From: Hymenoscyphus infarciens
Lineage: Eukaryota; Ascomycota; Leotiomycetes; Helotiales; Helotiaceae
Direction of reading: 5' to 3'
Length of the DNA: 64,000 nt
Assembly: GCA_001414345.1 (NCBI GenBank)
Contig: LLCB01000042.1
Location: 186,001-250,000 of the forward strand
The notes below the pieces were generated by a model, which saw only the letters and a program-made list of their open reading frames with translations, did not search any database and had not been told where the DNA came from. Position numbers and translations under genes: made by a program. This document shows, in pieces, positions 61,033 to 64,000 of the stretch (the first letter of the stretch is position 1; each line of letters begins with the position of its first letter).

Positions 61033-61685
61033 GCAAGAAGATCTTTCAGATACTTATCACCCTGACCAAAGACACAACATGTCCCAATCCAGGCGAAAAG
61101 TGCTCTATCGTCGTTTTGAAAATCCCAATTGTGCTCCCGAAACCATCGCTCTTTAACGTGCTTGAACAGTGGAGGAAATTGATATTTGTCAAGTGTCACC
61201 GCAAGATTGGCGAGAAGGCTTGAATCTACCTTATCTGGAAGGAGATGCATTCTTCCATGAATCGCATTCAAAATGATTCTGAAAGCTTCATGACACTCCT
61301 CTGGAAGTGGGATTTTGACATTGCCCGTCGATTGCAGTGCTTCCCCTTCCCGAAAACCAGGTTTGAACATGGCTTTGAAAACCGGAGAACTGAGACTCAA
61401 TTGATGAGATGATACCTGGAAGCGAAACTCTTGGATTTGAGGCAGATGCAGGATTGGTGTTAGTACACCGGGAACTTGTGGAATGTCGTATGCTCCGGGT
61501 TTGTTCACAGGATGGGAACGTGAGAGGCAGGAAATAACGTGCGTGAAGATGAGGCTGACATTTCCGGAGGGATCGAATGTCTCTGTCACCGTTTCTAGGA
61601 CATTTGGTGGGTATTTCTTAGCCAGGGCCACCAGATTGATCCTCAGGATGGCGCTTTCCTCGCGTGGATAAACGATTTCCGCCAT
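61033..61685 (-). pseudogene. 5' part of a BTB-domain gene, truncated by the Copia insertion
   Basis: The frame starts at ATG 61685 (MAEIVYPREESAILRINL). It contains a BTB/POZ-like module: FRFQVSSHQLSLSSPVFKAMF, then the KIPLPEECHEAFRIILNAIHG segment, and a BACK-like helical stretch ending GDKYLKDLL. Such fungal BTB proteins are protein-interaction modules, some acting as Cullin-3 adaptors; the partner here is unknown. The insertion lies after about 218 codons. Reading through into the LTR adds 18 codons and then a stop at 60975, so a 236-residue protein with the whole BTB fold could still be made. Codon use looks normal and the sequence is not RIP-mutated. The frame upstream of the ATG is open but has no better start. 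Confidence 0.8.
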
Positions 61686-63275
61686 GGTGAGCGCTGTCAC
61701 TTCCTTTGGCGTATATAGAGGGCGGAATACGCAAGAATGATAGTGGCTTGTCGAGTTGGAAAGCTGACTGGCGACGCGACACCACGGTTGCGATTTGCGT
61801 GCGACAGTGACAGAAGGTCCGAAGATACGGAAGACTGGAGACGAGATCTTCGTTCCGTGTCTCGACCGAGAAGTTGGCAAGCCACAAAGCAAGCAAAGGC
61901 TGGTTGTGGTGTACCCAGCATATGATTGTGATTTGTTGTGGTGGAGAAGGAATTTGGAGAACGAGGTGTCGTAACGGTCGAAAAAAGCGCGCCTTCGTTA
62001 AAAGCCTGGTGCCAACAAGTTGCTATTCACCTCGCCTTCACCATTGACTTGCCCCGAAGTGCTTTTCGAAGCGTAAACCCAACGATCTTGTATCTTACTT
62101 TAACTAATGGTCCACGGCCCTCTTTACACCAGAACTCACACTCTTTACCTTGCAAGTATAGCCCTTGTAATATAATTAAAGATAATCTAGTAAGACAGGA
62201 TTGATATCTCTTATAAAGTAATACTACTACTAACATAAATAATATTCTATTTATAGTTTTCTTCTTAATCAAGAACTAACTACTAGGTTGGACTTTTTAG
62301 CTGAATTTACTTATAAAACAGGGAAAATCTACCTATATTCGACTTTTGACTAGCTTTACAAATCCTCTATCACTCTGAATTAAATTTCAAGAGAAGGTAA
62401 AGTATTCTTCCTCTTCGCGTTACCAGGTGTATTATAGAAGACTTTGTATAAAAGGTATACTATAAGCTATAGGTTACAACGCGCAAGGTGAGTTTTTGTA
62501 AAAAAAAAAAAGGGCGTTGGGCTATTACTTATCTACTGTCTAGTATTATATTAACAAGAGGAGATTCTGCTTTACTCAGACCTCGCTGAATTTCACTAGA
62601 GAGTTTAGGCTATCCTTTGACTAATTCCATTCAAAATTCAATCTAGTCTTTCTGGTTCTAAAGTAGTCTCTTTTATTCTACTGGAATTCTACGCACAAAG
62701 CCTTTTCACGTGTTTCCGAGAGACTCAATGGAAAACCTATATGAAGTGAGTATCTAAAGAGTGAAATGAAGACAATTTGGTAAGTGAAACACGGGAGGGT
62801 AGTAAGCGAATTTAGAGAATATAGAAAGTGAAGTAAATTAGGAACTAGAACACTACTAAGCGAAGCACAGTTCTAGAACCCCCAGTTCCCAGCCAAATCC
62901 AAACCCATTCCATAGCAAATCTGGAAGGGGTTCCAGGAGTAGATAGTTCAAGGAACATCTTCTAAATCCCAAAGTCTGGCTTTATTTATTTCTTCTTTTT
63001 TCTTTCCCCACAGCCTAAATTTATTAAACCGAAATAATACTACTCTCTACTCAATGCTAAGCCAAGCACACCCTCGTTTCCAGCCAAATTCTTCTCTAGA
63101 TTACCCTCTTTCCCTTTCATAGCAACGGGGGTAGTTAGTTCCTAATTAAGTTTCCTGGAAAGTGTTCTAAACGCCGTGAGTCTTACTTTCTTTCTTTCTT
63201 TCCACCCACTTTCGCCACACCCTAAAAAAATAAAACAAGAAAGTCAAGTAAATTCTCAAAACCTCCTCGTATTAA
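61686..63275. other. upstream region of the interrupted BTB gene and intergenic DNA
   Basis: No gene is seen. The first 300 bases should hold the BTB promoter. Farther right, two diverged copies of a roughly 150-bp segment seem to be present (about 62865-63020 and 63060-63235). Both contain CCAGCCAAAT followed by CCCATTCCATAGCAA or CCCTTTCATAGCAA, and later TTTC...CCACAGCCTAAA or CCACACCCTAAA. Confidence 0.45.
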
Positions 63276-63614
63276 GGGCCTGTTTGGCTCGCATAAATCA
63301 TTTAAGTATATGCATGGATCTCTGACGAGATGCCCTGAATAATGACCTCGCATAAGTTGGTGAATATTATCAATTGTTTCTTAATATTTGAGTAATCGTT
63401 TGGCTTGTGGTGCATATGTTGGTGTCTATAGAGGCATGGCGGTAGTAGATGAAAGATATATATGAACTTTTAAAGATTTATACCTCTAGAGGTCTAAATC
63501 TTTTTTTGGTGGTGTATATTCTATTTATATTTGCACTAAGATATACGAGGTTAAACGAGGGATTTGCATCACTTTTAAATATGCATGCCAAACACTGGTG
63601 CATATATAGAATTG

Positions 63615-63646
<32 letters not shown>

Positions 63647-63701
63647 TACCTCTTGTTTTTTGGTGGTGCATATCCTAGATATGCACGAGCCAAACAGGCC
63701 C
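63276..63701. mobile_element. intact MITE with GGGCCTGTTTGGCTCG ends and TAA target duplication
   Basis: The left end GGGCCTGTTTGGCTCG (63276-63291) is perfectly inverted at the right end (CGAGCCAAACAGGCCC, ending 63701), and TAA borders both sides (63273-63275, 63702-63704). The 426-bp interior repeats the motif GGTGCATAT several times near the ends and contains an (AT)n stretch at about 63617-63646. There is no transposase. CA and TG are frequent, so RIP has not touched it. Ends and duplication fit the PIF/Harbinger superfamily. Confidence 0.8.
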
Positions 63702-64000
63702 TAAAACCAAAAAAAAAACATCTTCCTCCTGACAAAAGTTTTCCTTGAACCAAAGAACTATGTCGGGCGCTCTTCACACCAAAATTACTCCTCTCACAAT
63801 GCCGCCCCGAAGAATTCAAGAGCGAGTATAGTACCTTCGGAAGAAAAGTGACGTAATTCCAAGATTATAAGCGCCACAACTAAAACATAACCTATCCAAA
63901 GAACATGATTTCAAGCCTATGCTGATTCTCATATAGCTATCTGCAATCCTCTTCTTTTCTATACGAAACACAGCCTTTACTCCGAGTACCCCTTCTCTCT

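Overview
The window is nuclear DNA of a filamentous ascomycete. I infer Leotiomycetes, probably Helotiales, from gene content: a single-polypeptide DNMT5-type DNA methyltransferase/helicase, a PTH11/SAT4-type rhodopsin-like membrane protein, many fungal-specific families, and introns mostly of 47-80 nt with GT..CTAAC/CTAAT..AG signals. Most multi-exon genes were joined by hand. In each joined model the splice phases agree and the total length divides by three.

The left and middle part, about 1-44 kb, is a normal genic region. In order it holds: a rhodopsin-like 7TM protein; a pseudokinase-like/ISG12 fusion; a ketopantoate reductase-like enzyme; a decayed ORF perhaps from a HET gene; a trypsin-fold protease with an intact His/Asp/Ser triad; a very large DNMT5 gene (2302 codons, 13 exons, minus strand); a 2H phosphoesterase; ribosomal protein eL42; a cytochrome P450; a HeH/SAP-like membrane protein; the Slt2/Mps1-type cell-wall-integrity MAP kinase; a hypothetical protein; and an aspartic protease without a signal peptide. 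Two small inverted-repeat elements, near 34.7-35.1 kb and 40.8-41.0 kb, interrupt the intergenic space.

The right part, about 45.4-61 kb, is an RIP-type AT-rich island. The dinucleotides CA and TG have almost vanished from two long tracts, which matches exhaustive C-to-T mutation at CpA on both strands. The first tract is a Tad1-like LINE on the plus strand, nested inside a TIR element flanked by TAA. The second is a 7.9-kb Ty1/Copia LTR retrotransposon coding on the minus strand. Its 130-bp LTRs and 5-bp target duplication are still readable, and it splits a BTB-domain gene whose two halves are otherwise well preserved. Microsatellites crowd the left border of the island. A younger, unmutated MITE with the same termini as the TAA-flanked element lies at 63.3-63.7 kb.

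A DNA methyltransferase gene and saturated RIP scars in one window give a picture of genome defence, but nothing here shows that DNMT5 takes part in RIP. The most unusual coding content is the pseudokinase/ISG12 fusion with a trypsin-fold protease and a possible HET remnant within 6 kb. That set is a plausible but unproven innate-immunity or cell-death neighbourhood.
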